Source: Harpalus rubripes
Lineage: Eukaryota; Arthropoda; Insecta; Coleoptera; Carabidae
Direction of reading: 5' to 3'
Assembly (NCBI GenBank): GCA_963082715.1
Contig: OY720461.1
Location: 44,264,394-44,328,393 of the forward strand
DNA: 64,000 nucleotides
Part shown: piece by piece, positions 35,422 through 47,328 of the stretch
Position numbering within the stretch: position 1 is the first letter of the stretch
Layout: every line of letters starts with the position of its first letter
Notes under the pieces: model-generated
Seen by the model: the letters and a program-made list of their open reading frames with translations, nothing else
Told to the model about the DNA's origin: nothing
The model's database searches: none
Translations under genes and position numbers: made by a program

Positions 35422-36430
35422 TGTAACGTTTTTATTTATTTGGGTGAAGTGTAAATATTAGACAATTATTATTAATTAAAATAGAGGTTTATTAAACTAT
35501 AATTAAATATTAAAAGATAATTAAAAATAACTATTACTAATATTAAACAATTAAGACTAAAACTATAATTAACTAGATAACTCTAACACTATTTATTTAT
35601 TTATTTAACCAATTAACACTAGTATTTATTTCCATGATATTACTAATTATTTATTTCACTACGCGTTCCAATCTTAGACTGCCGGTCTGTTGCAGACTCT
35701 TGTATACTGTTTACGCGACAGTTATATCACTATACATGCATTTATATCGCGTTCAACTGTCCGCCTACCGACCTTCACAGCGTCTATATACTCAACTGAC
35801 TCAACAGCGTCTGTATATTCAATTGTTCGCACAGAAGTCATACCTTTCACCTCGCTGTCTGTTTATTTATGTAACTAACTTTCTCCTTCCACAGCCTCAG
35901 TATCACCAACTATCCGTATGCCATAATTCTTGAACACCAATGCCGAGTATCCACTCCAACTCGCCGTTACTGTCCTTGTATACCTAGCTTCACAATACTC
36001 GTCAACACTACCGAGTATTCACTTCCACAGCTATCCCAATATACTAGTAACTTCCAGACACGCCGTTAGTGTCCTCATACACTATAGCTTCCTAATACTC
36101 GTCAACACTACCGAGTATTCACATCCACAGCTATCCCATTATACTAGTAACTTCCAGCGTACCTACTCCTCTACGATACTGATGTGTTTCTTACTAAGAC
36201 TTTATTCTCTAACACTCCATGTGAATGTCTCTATGACTGTCCCTATGTAACTAACTAACTCGACATAGCTGCGTCACTTTCATTACCATTACCTTCCAGA
36301 AAAGCTCTAGAATGTTCGACCGCATAAAAACAATGTACACAAAAGGTTCAGGTGACCAGAATTAATAAAACACATTGCGACTCGTCTGTTTACGTCGCCC
36401 GGATGCTAGCGCGATTATGTCACCGTTAAA
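35422..36430 (-). mobile_element. solo LTR copy 2 (reverse orientation)
   Basis: Begins TGTAACGTTTTTATTTATTT and runs collinearly with the reverse complement of 60187-61140 to GTCACCGTTA. No internal retroelement coding sequence on either side, hence a solo LTR. ORFs inside it are by-products. Confidence 0.85.
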
Positions 36431-37491
36431 AATAGACACTCGCTTACAGGGGCGGCGACGGCGGGCGTTCCACTTTACAATAACATTGTATAAGTCCAAA
36501 ATGAGTCTAAGTCAAGTTTCCGTTTATTTGCTCTTACTTTTAATAAGCGACCTAGGCCAGCAACCGATTTGAATTTGAATTCAAACTATAAACTAGCAAC
36601 AATACTTCCGGCACTAGTTTTGTGATTAGTGTAACAGTTTATCCTCTTTAGTGTTTAATGTAATAAAAAATAGATTTGTGTACGGCACACAGGATGATAA
36701 TGTAATACTACAATTCCATTATGTAGATTAATAAGGCCAGGATAAATATTTATCATTTGAATATCCGTGCATTAATAACCACAAAATGTCATTTGAACTA
36801 TATTCATAATTGATAATTTAATTAATTCGAGCAAAATATACCTGTCCTATTACAATAAGTAAATTAATATAGTGCTCATTAAACTTGCGCTTGCTTTTGA
36901 TATCACTAACGATTAATTAATTTCAATATACTCTCTTGCTGTCGGCTTTAGGTTGTAGGTTTTCAGGAGTTCAAGACCACAGTACAGTTCTTAGAAAGCA
37001 GCGTCTTAGTGTCATATGTAACGCACAGAAAGTGGGAGAATTACACAATTGTGAATGAAGTTATTGTTTAGTGTGAAGCCAGAGTAATTAATCATGTTGA
37101 ATGTTTTTGTATTCAGGGATGTAGGCGAAATATTAATTAATGATCATATGTGAAAATTAAATTATATGAATATTACAGAATATTCGCGATGCTACTTAAT
37201 GCTTGGAAAAAATTTATTAAAAATTATATACCTTGACAATGAAATCATGAACATGGTTACTTCTAAATGAATGATACAATTCTAAAATTTTGCGGATAAT
37301 TCAGGTATGAAATTTTTGCATGAATTTAAATACTGGACTAGGAAAGCACAGAAATATATTACTATATATGGCTGAAAATAAATAACCGACTAGGGTAACT
37401 GAATATCAAAACAGGATTGCGTTTAAAATATTTTAAACATTTTTTATATATGTTGACTATAAGAAAATATTTTGATCTTTAAGGTGCATTC
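36431..37491. other. unassigned AT-rich stretch
   Basis: No gene or shared repeat recognised apart from a GC-rich edge at 36440-36470. Confidence 0.4.
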
Positions 37492-37998
37492 ACAAATGAA
37501 AATTAGGTTTAGATTTATGGGTTATACTTTCAATTTAAAGATTTTGGCCACATATTATGTAATGATTCCATTCACACTTCAGAATTTAGTGTCTCTAAAT
37601 CCAAATCATAAAGCTAAACATTACTAGGTCCAAACTTTAGGTTTATGATTTAGTTTGACGTCACGAACTTCACCAGTGAGAACGAGTCTGAAATGATATA
37701 GATATATACACCCATCTTTATTTAGTATTCACATGGTGGATTCGTCTTTTAAACAAATGCGAGAACATGGAGACTGTCATAACTTAATTGCTGAAATATA
37801 ACCAATAATGCCAAGCGAATGACAGTTTCACGGCGCATAGGTGTCTGACTGCTCTACCGATATTTTAATCTTGTGTTATGAAGCATTTACCCAGATATCT
37901 GTATATATCAAAACTAATTTTCAGGTAATTTAAACTTACATTTATGAATGACTTACTTAAACCTATACAAAAACCATAAACCTAATTTTCAATTTTTA
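37492..37998. mobile_element. PIF/Harbinger-like element without satellite
   Basis: Left tip AGGTGCATTCACAAATG. Read in reverse, the interior matches both flanks of the satellite-bearing copy at 48541-50887 (GTTTAAGTAAGTCATTCATA, AAATATCGGTAGAGCAGT, ACTGTCATTCGCTTGGCA, CATTACATAATATG). The right tip is decayed. Shows what the middle looked like without the array (~230 bp). Confidence 0.85.
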
Positions 37999-39617
37999 AA
38001 CTATTTAGTTTGGCAATTCTATGAAATAGGATTATTTTTAATTTCCTCTAATAGTAATTCCGACTCGAGGGTTGCTTATACCTGAGACCAACGAACTAGA
38101 ATTTGCGGTATTAAATTATTTAAATACATCCCTGAATCCTGTTACTAAGATCATTTTAAATGCCTCCTGGTATTGAGTACAATTCTAATGTAACAGAATA
38201 CATAAGAGTCAGTTTCCTTTCAAATCAAATATAGGGAAATGTTTCTAAAGAAACAATATCTATTAAATAATCTAAACGTCAGCTTTCATTCGCTAGTTAT
38301 ACTATAAGTGGGGCTCCCCACTTACTACTCGCAATTGTTAACAAAGTGTAGACAGATTGGATATACTAACCCAGCAAATCTGCTAGGTAAGTTGGGTCAG
38401 TTCAGGATCAGTTCGGGGTTCTGGGTTACTTAAATTATCAGCTAAACACAACTAACCTACCAAGTTACTCGAAAAGTCCCAAATAAATACGGCCAAAGTA
38501 TCCACAATGTAGAATAGCTAGATACCTACTCATCTACTAGCTCAAAATGTCACTGACAGTTACATTTGTTTCAATAATATTCTACTTTGTTTAAGTTGAT
38601 TATAAAATTATCAACGTGTAATAATAGTAAATTTGAATGGCAATATTAAAGAATTTCTATCCACTTGTTTTTCTATATAAATGTTTCAAATTTGCTAGGA
38701 ATATTTTTCAATCCTTTATATACAAGTGTTAACAAATTTTGATCGATATCTCAACGTGCTCTGGAGATATAGAGTTTCTAACAGATATTGTAATAACTTT
38801 CGTTATGGTTGTTTCCTCAGTAATAACGTATTATTTTCTCCAATTATTTCTCATCATCCCTACAATCATACTATCAGTCAAGTAATACCAATAAATTTAT
38901 AATTCACAAAATCCGTTTCCCCATATATCATATCAAGTTAAATTATTCCGCTGTCTATGTGTACGTGTCTCGTTTTCTGACAATAAAACGCTAGACTACG
39001 CTAGGAAACATTTTGAGAAGCGCAACTAAAATACATGTCAACATACATAAGCAATATCAAAATATATGCACAGTATCCCGGTGCAAAAAAGAGAAAACTC
39101 CTTCTATCACAGCGGTCCATAATGTGTTATTTACGATGTGCAATTTTTCACACTCGGCGACACATCAGGGCCGTACGAAGGGGTATAGGTGCGCCCGCGC
39201 CGTCATGTGATGTATGTTTGTTTATTGTTATGTCGCAGCCTTCCGGCCTATAAATGTTCCAATAATGGATTTCCGGGACCTTTTCACAAAGGAATCAAAT
39301 TGGAATGTACTCAAAAAGAAGCAAATTTTGAATAAGTGGGCGCAAACAAGAAAAGAATTGAATTTAAATTACAACGTTTTTCATTTTTTAAGGCCTACTT
39401 ATCAGAAGTAATATCACAAAACCTCCTGATTTTATCGATAAATTTTTATTTTGCACTATTTTTTTTCTTAGCAACAAACACGAAAGCAAACTGCATGGTA
39501 AATCCCGACTCCGAACGATTTTTGCCGATGAGCGGTTCGCAAATTCCTACCAACTTAAACTTATTAGAAATTCTTCTAAAATATTAAACATCTTCAAATA
39601 GACTTAGTTCTCATTTT
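37999..39617. other. unassigned stretch
   Basis: A perfect palindrome TAAGTGGGGCTCCCCACTTA at about 38307. Small open frames at 39013-39587 without recognisable domains. No gene supported. Confidence 0.4.
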
Positions 39618-39736
39618 TACTTCCCGCTACCCTTGGTATAGGGATCGTGCTAAAAATCGCATATCAAGATTTTGATATGTATAAATGACCACGTTTTAAG
39701 GTCCGTAGAATCCAATTTTAACATTTTCACAATGAT

Positions 39737-39901
<165 letters not shown>

Positions 39902-40469
39902 GATCCTCCACTCTAACTCAAATACTATCATTTAGAAAAATTTTAAACCTTGTATTTCGAACTTTTTCTATAATGGAAAGTACCTTTTAGATTTTGGTGT
40001 AAATCGGATAACCGGAAATGGCACTTTACTAGAAGCTCAAAATAGTTTTTCTTCGAAAAATACCTTTAAATGTTATTTTTTCGACATTAATGTTATAAAA
40101 ATTAAAGATTATTAAATTTCTACAGATTTGCATTAATACTTTTTCTATATATTTTATGGATAAATTTATAAAATTACCTATAATTTAAATCCCGGAATCT
40201 ACGTTTTAAACAAATAAAACTCCTTGGTTGCGCAGTTATTCAAATGTATGTAACTGACAGATAAATGTCACTGTCAAAGAACTAATCATTTCAAATTAAT
40301 AATAGTAATGTTTTCAAAAGAAAAAAGTAAATAGAACAATAGGAAAGGAAATCAATACAGCATATGTAAATATGTAGGTATGTATGTATATAAATAAAAA
40401 TTAATGATTCGCAAAAAGTATAAGCTAATTCTCATTTTTGTATTAGTGAAATCTATTTTTTCCCGGTAT

Positions 40470-40600
40470 ATCATGAGTGTCCCCGGGGCTCTGGGTTCGA
40501 ATCCTACTAAGGCATGTGTGTGAATGTGAACCCACTCTGTGATTGGGATTTAATCCTGTTGTGGGGTTTAAGAAAAGGTAGTTACTTGGATTAGATTAGA
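40470..40600 (+). repeat. possible second tRNA-like SINE fragment
   Basis: CTGGGTTCGAATCCTAC is a good B-box and resembles the 3' half of a tRNA, but no A-box arm or acceptor stem could be paired. It lies in the extra segment of A3. Confidence 0.35.
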
Positions 40601-40735
40601 CTATATTTTAAGAAATAAACTACCAAAATTAGAGTAAAATTCGCTAATCCAAAAATAAGGATTCTTATTCTTATTTGTGACTCGGGCGGTACATGGCGGG
40701 AGGTATTGTGTTAGCCACACCAGATTTTTTTATCC

Positions 40736-41590
40736 GAAATTTTAACTCGTATTAAATAAGTAATATCGTTTCTTTTTAATAATGACCTATTTAAGAACAA
40801 GATATTTCTACTATTAAATTGGCTGTTGTTTGACATTTCACATAAAACATTTGGTAAACACCATTAGTTGATTATAATTTTATATCTCTGTCTTTGTTGA
40901 TATATAGAGTAATATTTCTACGGAAGTTTAACTCATCTATTGTGAATGAAACCGTCAGTATTTGAAATCTATGAGACATTAACCGCTGGGTGGGTATGAT
41001 TTTCCCACAATTAATTTGCGTATTAATGACTGAGTCGCAATTTACAAGTACCGAAATGGTTCCCGGGCCGCGGCCGTAAATCAAGCAAACCTCAGTTTTC
41101 AAAGAGATCAGCTCATCCCATTTTCGGTAAATCAGAATTAAAGTTTGCCTATAAATAAAGCCGCTTGGTATTGCGAATGGGATGGTCCTCTATTGTTTTT
41201 CGAACCGCGTTGTTCTGTCATATTCAGTTATTTATTCCGATGTTAATTCGACAATCATTTCCAGCGGCCATGGATGGGGCAACAATTAAAATATGCTCAC
41301 TCTACATCATTTATGACAACATTGATTTATACAATTGTGAGCTATACAATCAGAAAAACTAACATGTTTGTTTCAAATACATTTTTGGTGGAGATCTCTC
41401 TGTAAAACTGTAATTCAAATGACATAGGCACACATGTTGACTAGTGAAAATTTATCTATTGAAATCTCATTATTAAAGTTAAATTTCAATAATGAGTAAA
41501 TTTATTGATATTACTTGTCTGTTAGTATGATGGGAAATAATTGGAGCTGCAATTGCGAAAACAATGCTTATTAAATAGTAATTTAATTAA
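40736..41590. other. unassigned stretch
   Basis: No gene recognised; GC-rich words at 41055-41090 only. Confidence 0.4.
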
Positions 41591-41596
41591 CTTTTC

Positions 41597-41660
41597 TACG
41601 TTTCGATTCCAAATGAATCTTAACCGTCCCTGATGATGATTTATTTGGAATCGAAACGTA
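41597..41660 (+). ncRNA. inverted repeat with hammerhead-like core
   Basis: TACGTTTCGATTCCAAAT pairs with ATTTGGAATCGAAACGTA. Between them CTGATGA (41630-41636) precedes a GATT...AATC stem II and GAAAC (41653). Same design as the Penelope-like insertions at 6671 and 63678, but no target duplication was found. Confidence 0.3.
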
Positions 41661-41837
41661 ACGCATGTCCCAAAAGTTTTGTCACAAATTTGTTTAAAAC
41701 ATTTTAAAAAGTAATAATGGTTTTAGGGCAATTTTTAAGAATAGATATAATTTACAGCTTATTATATTACAAGAGGTGGTCTCCTGTGGATCCCTGTACT
41801 GCGACCTGTAGATCTATTGTACCCTTCAGGTTTACTC

Positions 41838-42412
41838 CTATTCTAGAAGTCCTGTTTGTTTAATAAACTCCAGGGTTTTCTTCAGATCTAAATCTTTTAG
41901 CATATCCTGCTGGATCTTTTCTGCCCCCAGGATATATATCTGCTGCTCGTAAAGGCTTCACAGTGGCATATAAGGTGCTGAAGGGTTTCTTCCTCTTCAC
42001 CACACCCCCTGCATGTTGGTTCTTGTGTTAGTCCCATCGTGTGTAGGTGTTTGTTTAGTAGACAGTGTCCTGTTATTAATCTATCTTGTTTGCTCATTAG
42101 AAGTAAACGTTCCGTTCTTTTCTTGGTTGGTTCATTTAGGAAGAGCTTTGAGTGTCTCTGCTCTGGTGACTCCAACCAGTGATTCTTGTGCCATTGATTC
42201 AGCAATGTTTTGAACCTTATATATCTATGGTCTGAGAGCAATGGCTCCTCTAGAACATGCCAGATTTTCACTGTAGTACATGCGTATACAGACCCTATTG
42301 TTATGTCAATTACCTCCCTTCGTGTTTTTGTTACGAAGGTCGGTTCATTACCTTTGTTTGCTACTTTTAAATTGTTTGTAATTAAACAAATTAACAGCTT
42401 AATAAACAACAA
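41838..42412 (-). pseudogene. non-LTR retrotransposon ORF2 with large internal deletion
   Basis: The frame begins in the C-terminal part of an endonuclease (GNEPTFVTKTRREVIDITIGS ... LLSDHRYIRF). It jumps directly to the end of an RNase H / C-terminal cysteine-rich region (KQDRLITGHCLLNKHLHTMG, CRGCGEEEETLQHLICHC). The whole reverse transcriptase is absent, yet the junction is in frame. After a frameshift near 41920 the tail continues as LKKTLEFIKQTGLLE to a stop at 41838. Order and motifs fit Jockey/R1-type elements whose ORF2 has RNase H and a terminal CCHC-like motif; the exact clade is not determined. A Tc1-like remnant adjoins upstream. Confidence 0.75.
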
Positions 42413-42424
42413 AATATTTATTTT

Positions 42425-43330
42425 AAATTAAATGTAAAGGTCCATAGTCTTCAACAATACGCAGTCTTCTGAAAACATCTCGCATGAAGCCTTGGACCGT
42501 TGTAACATGAATCTCGAATTTTTCTAAAAATCCGCCGTCTTAATTGTTGCTCGTTTTCGGCTTCCCAACCTCCATCATACACTTTTCGAGACAAAATGGC
42601 CCAGAAATCTTCAATTGGCCGAGCCTACGGTAAATTTGGGTTGTCGTTTTTTGGCACAAAAGGTATGTTGTGAGCATTCAGCCAATTTTGAGTTTCGCGT
42701 GCATAATGGCAGGAAGCCAAGTCCGGCCAAAACATAATATTATCTTGAGCATGATTCTGGTGGATAAAATTGTTAATATAACTTTGACTGTCCACCAATT
42801 GATATCGCGCACCAAACTAAAACTTTATCAGCAAATTTAGCCTTTGGCTTGTATTTTATATCGTCTGGACATGCTTTTACATTGTCTGTGTAAAAACCGT
42901 CGTTTCCTTTAATTTCGGAATTACTTTGAGTAAAGTACTTTTCATCATCTATGACGATGACTTTATTATTTGCAAAATGGGTGCGCCTTAAAGCACGGCA
43001 ACATCTTGGTATTCTAGCTAACTGATTTGGCGTATATTAAGGACATTTCTTTCTTTTGCGATATTCTATACCTTCTCTCTTCAGTTCTCTGGATATTGTA
43101 TTCTTGGAAACACCGTAACGCCGTGAAAGTCTTCTCAATGACTGTCCAATTTTATTCTTGGCATTTTCGACTAACTGGTTTGCTCTATGTTCAGTAAACA
43201 CTTTAGGTCTTCCACTTTTCGGAAGATTTACGCATGGTATACTTTGCTCACATTCTGCTATCGCACGATATATGGTTCTCCGCGACACATTTTGATTTTC
43301 AAAAAGTCGGACTTCATTTTTGTCTTTTAT
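42425..43330 (-). pseudogene. Tc1/mariner-superfamily transposase, decayed
   Basis: Minus strand: N-terminal HTH (NVSRRTIYRAIAECEQ, a GRP hinge PKSGRPKV, then LRRLSRRYGVSKNTISREL). Then KVIVIDDEKYF (first catalytic Asp), KVLVWCAIS, FWPDLASCHYA (second Asp), NIPFVPKNDNPNLP and ARPIEDFWA (third acidic residue, Glu), about 36 residues after the second Asp. The C-terminus is FMRDVFRRLRIVEDYGPL. Defects: a stop after the HTH block near 43037, one or more indels near 42815, a stop at NLP*ARPIE, and a frameshift near 42513. The extreme N-terminus and TIRs were not found. A Tc1-like element that lost function relatively recently. Confidence 0.85.
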
Positions 43331-43861
43331 TATTATTTTCTAAATTCTATCTCATATATGAAATTTCAACAGACCGTGTTTGTTAGAGACATTCCATATG
43401 CAACTTGTTTATTTCTAACAATACTAAATAACGTGTGTTGTTAGATGTGTTATAACTAATTTCTCTCTCTCTCTCTCTCTCAAATGTACTGAGATCAGTA
43501 ACTTAATTACAAATAATACTCCTCTAAGCATTACTCCAGTTCTGCTACATAAATAAACAACTTAGTTGTCTGTTTTCATTATTTGATCCCTGTACAGAGG
43601 GTAAGTAATTAAAACAAATGGAAAATTTTCCGTAGAGTTCCACAAAAATGTCGTTTTCGCAATGTACAATTCCTGAAAGTATCGTTCTATGAGCCATTTC
43701 ATAATTTTCAGGAGAGCAATAAAACAGCAATAATACTCCCACTTTAATAGCAAAAATTACAGCAAAAATTTGGTAACTGATGTCTTTTTGATTATTTTGG
43801 CAAAAAAAAAACAATGCCTTGTACTTAAACGATTCAAATCTTACATTGGTTACAAACATTC
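43331..43861. other. unassigned stretch with (TC)n tract
   Basis: (TC)n at 43462-43481; overlapping open frames at 43545-43958 partly read through the SINE and are not considered genes. Confidence 0.5.
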
Positions 43862-44098
43862 TAATAGCCATGTGCCTTAGTGTCTGGTTATGAATCTGGG
43901 GACCCGGGTTGAATCCCGATATCGACGCCAAAATTATTTCGAATTTTAAATGGCACAAAAGTAACCCCAGTGGTACACTCTACACGCCAGCAATGAGACC
44001 CTGAGCTGATGCCTGATAAACGCTCACAGGGTACGAAAATATCATTATCGAAATCTGTGCAAAGCAGATTGGCATATTCAATTATTTATTTATATTAA
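43862..44098 (+). repeat. tRNA-derived SINE, near full-length copy 2
   Basis: A-box-like GTGCCTTAGTGTCTGG, B-box-like GGGTTGAATCCCGA, then TTTTAAATGGCACAAAAG, CACGCCAGCAATGAG and GCAAAGCAGATTGG, and a TTTA tail. Confidence 0.8.
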
Positions 44099-44362
44099 TG
44101 TAAACAAAAGCTTTCTTTATAAAGCTGCTTTTACAGATTATAGAAATTCGATTCCAGTCTCAAGATGTAGAGTAATAAAGAAGTGGCCGTTTTTAGAGCA
44201 AAAATGAAAAAAGTTCATCAATCATTATTTATTTATTTATTTATTTACAACCTCCTAACAGGATACAAAGTATCCCAATAACAGGGGCGGGTGGATGCAC
44301 CAATATTTCACAAAAACAACATGAATAGACACACATTACCTATACAAAAATATACATTCTAT

Positions 44363-44851
44363 TCAATAAGAAAACAACCAAGTACTTACAACAAAAGTAG
44401 AAATTGATTTTAGAATATTACAATAAATTTTTACATAAATATTTTTGAATTGACAGTAGCTAAGACTGAAAATATCCATTTTATCATTCATTTTACCTTC
44501 GACTTCATTATATATTAGACATAATCGTCTAACTGGATCTCTAGTTTCATAATTATTACTACATAGCCTAGTGCAAAACGTTATATAAAACTTAGAGTCC
44601 AACTGAGGAATATTTATTTGTATACGGCTCATTGAATTAACGTCATCTATAACATTTCGTAGTAACCCATGTAAATATAAGCATAAGCGAATCTTACGTC
44701 TAGAATCCAATGTTTGCATATTTAAATTTGATAAAGTCACGGAGTAACTGTAAGTAAATGAATTAAAAAGAGGAGAAGATTTTATCGCGCAATATCGTAC
44801 AAACTTTATTTGTACCCATTCAATTATTGTACAATTTTCTGCTGAATTCAA
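44363..44851 (-). pseudogene. non-LTR retrotransposon reverse transcriptase C-terminal fragment
   Basis: A 162-codon frame containing VQIKFVRYCAIKSS, LDSRRKIRLCLYLHGLLRNV, IDDVNSMSRIQINIPQL and RDPVRRLCLIYNEVEGK. This is the block after the polymerase thumb in Jockey/CR1-type ORF2 (LxSRRxxxxLxFLxKLLxGxID ... P-x-x-R-x-x-x-x-Y-N). The C-terminal ~60 residues end DIFSLSYCQFKN.... The same block occurs at 63221-63658 on the other strand. 5'-truncated, as is normal for these elements. Confidence 0.75.
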
Positions 44852-46257
44852 TCAGTAAACGTAAGCCAAATAATACTTGTTGGAATGAAGACAATGATAC
44901 GCTAGATAGAAACCACGTGTGTTTTGTTTTTGTATGACAGTGAAAGATATGTTGAATGAACTAGGCTGCCAGTGGTAATCTAAATTTGGATTATAATAAT
45001 GTACTTAATTTTCTATGCTTTGAAATAAATCAATTTATGTGACAATTATTAAATATTAAATGTATTATTATGAACTTCTCAGACGGTATATAGAAATTCT
45101 GTTAGAGCGTTTGGATGTTACACTCTTCATTTATATTATCATAAATGTATTGTCAAATAATTAAAACGAATATATTTTTTTCGTGATATCCCACAATAAA
45201 ATATCGATTTCGCAGTTCACAATTCCTTGTCGCATTGAGATATGAGTTTCCTAGACATAAAATTTAATGTTTATATCGGCGTGAATGTAACACCCCTATA
45301 AAATAAGCTTCGTTTTTAAATTCGTAATAAATAAAGTGGCATGACGATAAATAAAACCGCAAAATATTGTCGGAAGCGCTGCGACGACTACAGCGCCACG
45401 GACGGCCAAGTGCCGCGAACTGTAAACTGCCTGATAAGGAGGGGGAGGGATCCCATATCTACCCCGAACGCCAATTTACAAACGGCACATTCGTACGAAT
45501 TGTCAAATTTTTTGTATGGCACTGTTTCATGGTGAAATTCTTCTTTACGATTCAGATGTTAAAACTAATATTGGAAATAATCCTACACAGTCTTATTCTA
45601 CAGACGTACAACAATACGTATTTCATATATGGAGTGAAACTGGAGCAAGTGAATGAGTTTGTAGAGTGAGGAATATATGTTGTACCTATAATGTCAGGTT
45701 GGTAAGAATGTTATTGAATGAGAGAGAGATTTTTTTGGATAATGTTATTTTTATTCTTTCGGGTTTGTATGTATGTATGTATGTATGTATGTATGTATGT
45801 ATGTATGTATGTATGTATATATTATAAATCTGTTTTATCTCTAAACATACAATTAATTTCCTAGCTTTCACATCAATGCAATGTATGAAACTTTTCCTCT
45901 TGCATATTGTTCAGCATACTGATTGAATTCTCGCTTCCGGGTCGATTCCGGGCTCAACTTGGACCGTCGCGGGCGATGAGATCTTGTACAAAAGATACTA
46001 TCGAAATGCACGTCTATTGAACAAGCACAAAGGCTATTTCCATGTTCAAAGATATCTGTAGATCCCACTCGCGTAAGCTTCGATTATTTGATAATTTACG
46101 TTTGTTTTTGCCATTAAAACAAAGCCCAAATACCCAACAATGGAGCCATTTGATCAAAAATCAAATGGAGGGAGAAGTGTATTCACAGAGATAATATACA
46201 TATAATATAATCTTCACTAACATCTATAACAATGTATACAATTGATTAAAAAAATAT
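44852..46257. other. unassigned stretch
   Basis: At 45632-45665, GGAGTGAAACTGGAGCAAGT reads GVKLEQVNEFV, a small plus-strand scrap of the RTE-like element (compare 10121). A GC-rich patch lies at 45370-45440. A (TATG)n tract lies at 45766-45819. No gene recognised. Confidence 0.5.
45766..45819. repeat. (TATG)n microsatellite
   Basis: About 13 TATG units. Confidence 0.97.
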
Positions 46258-46270
46258 AATGTGGCCAGCA

Positions 46271-46564
46271 CATTACCTTCCGTCAGTTCCACATATTTTG
46301 TACAAATTCCATACAGAAAGTTTCTTGCACAAGATTCCATATTTTAAGCGCATTACCTTCTGTCAGTTCTATGTATCTTGTACAAAGTCTATACAGAAAG
46401 TTTCTTGCACAGGATTCCATATTTCAAGCACATTACCTCCTGTCAGTTCCATGTATTTTGTACAAAGTCCATACAGAAAGTTTCTTGCACAAGATTCCAT
46501 ATTTCAAGTACATTACCTTCTGTCAGTTCTATGTATTTTGTACAAATTCCATACAGAAAGTTTC
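46271..46564. repeat. 80-bp tandem repeat, ~3.7 units
   Basis: CATTACCTTC(T/C)GTCAG starts at 46271, 46351, 46431 and 46511, exactly 80 bp apart; each unit contains CCATACAGAAAGTTTCTTGC. B1 and B2 have fewer, more diverged units. The overlapping frames are artefacts of the repeat. Confidence 0.95.
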
Positions 46565-46737
46565 ACGTATCTAAGAGCTTCTATATTTCCATTAAAATAT
46601 AATATAACACACACACACACACACACACATGTCAAATGCACTTGACACTGACATCTGTCAATCAGCATTTTCTCAATATAGTAGCGGTTTCCATGGTTAT
46701 AGCGTAGGTAGCTGCTTTATGATATATAATTTCTTTA

Positions 46738-46876
46738 ATAAATAAATAAATACATATATCATCACGGCTTATTACCCATTGCTGAGTGTGCCAATCTGCT
46801 TTGTACACAGATAACGGTAATAATGAAATATTTGTACCGTGTGGGCGCTTACCAGGCGTCACCTCACGGGCACTCT
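46738..46876 (-). repeat. tRNA-derived SINE, 5'-truncated, nested in B3
   Basis: TATTACCCATTGCTGAGTGT, CAATCTGCTTTGTACACAG and GTCACCTCACGGGCACTC on the minus strand with a TAAA tail. Family B copies B1 and B2 lack it, giving the empty site. Confidence 0.8.
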
Positions 46877-47145
46877 GTATCCATTGAATATGAAGTATAA
46901 AATGTAATCAAAACGTATAAAGAATAAAATATTCTTTAATATTTATAATACCAGTAAATATAGAAAAATGATATTTAAGTGTCATTTCAAGAAAAACTGT
47001 TAAAATCATAAAATTAGGATACTTCCGGTTGAGCAATTATAACCAAAATCTAATTATCTCTTCACATGGATGTAAAGAAAAGGAATACGAAATAATTATA
47101 ATTTTTTGAATTGTAGTATTTCAGTTATCGGATCCGAAAAAATCG

Positions 47146-47184
<39 letters not shown>

Positions 47185-47328
47185 CATACATACATACATA
47201 TATACATACATACAGACATCATCATAAAAATAGTAAAATCTTATTCCAAGGACTCTAAAACGTGCTTCACAATCGAATTTTTTGTCCAAAGACAGTACCT
47301 TCCTTACCTAAAGGCGACTGAAGGTAAA

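Larger units (their letters stand above)
46258..47328 (+). mobile_element. family B dispersed element, copy B3
   Basis: Starts ATGTGGCCAGCACATTACCT and ends with the hairpin TACCTTCCTTACC...GACTGAAGGTA. Contains a four-copy 80-bp tandem block at the left, a (CA)n tract at 46603-46629, another at 47146-47175, and a nested SINE. Confidence 0.8.

Noticed and set aside
40490..40515. Functional tRNA gene (good B-box GGTTCGAATCC)
   Set aside because: No matching acceptor, D or anticodon arms could be paired; more likely SINE-derived.
46271..46564. Repetitive protein-coding gene (several frames of 67-128 codons)
   Set aside because: All three frames are open because the 80-bp unit lacks stops. The unit is part of a dispersed element.
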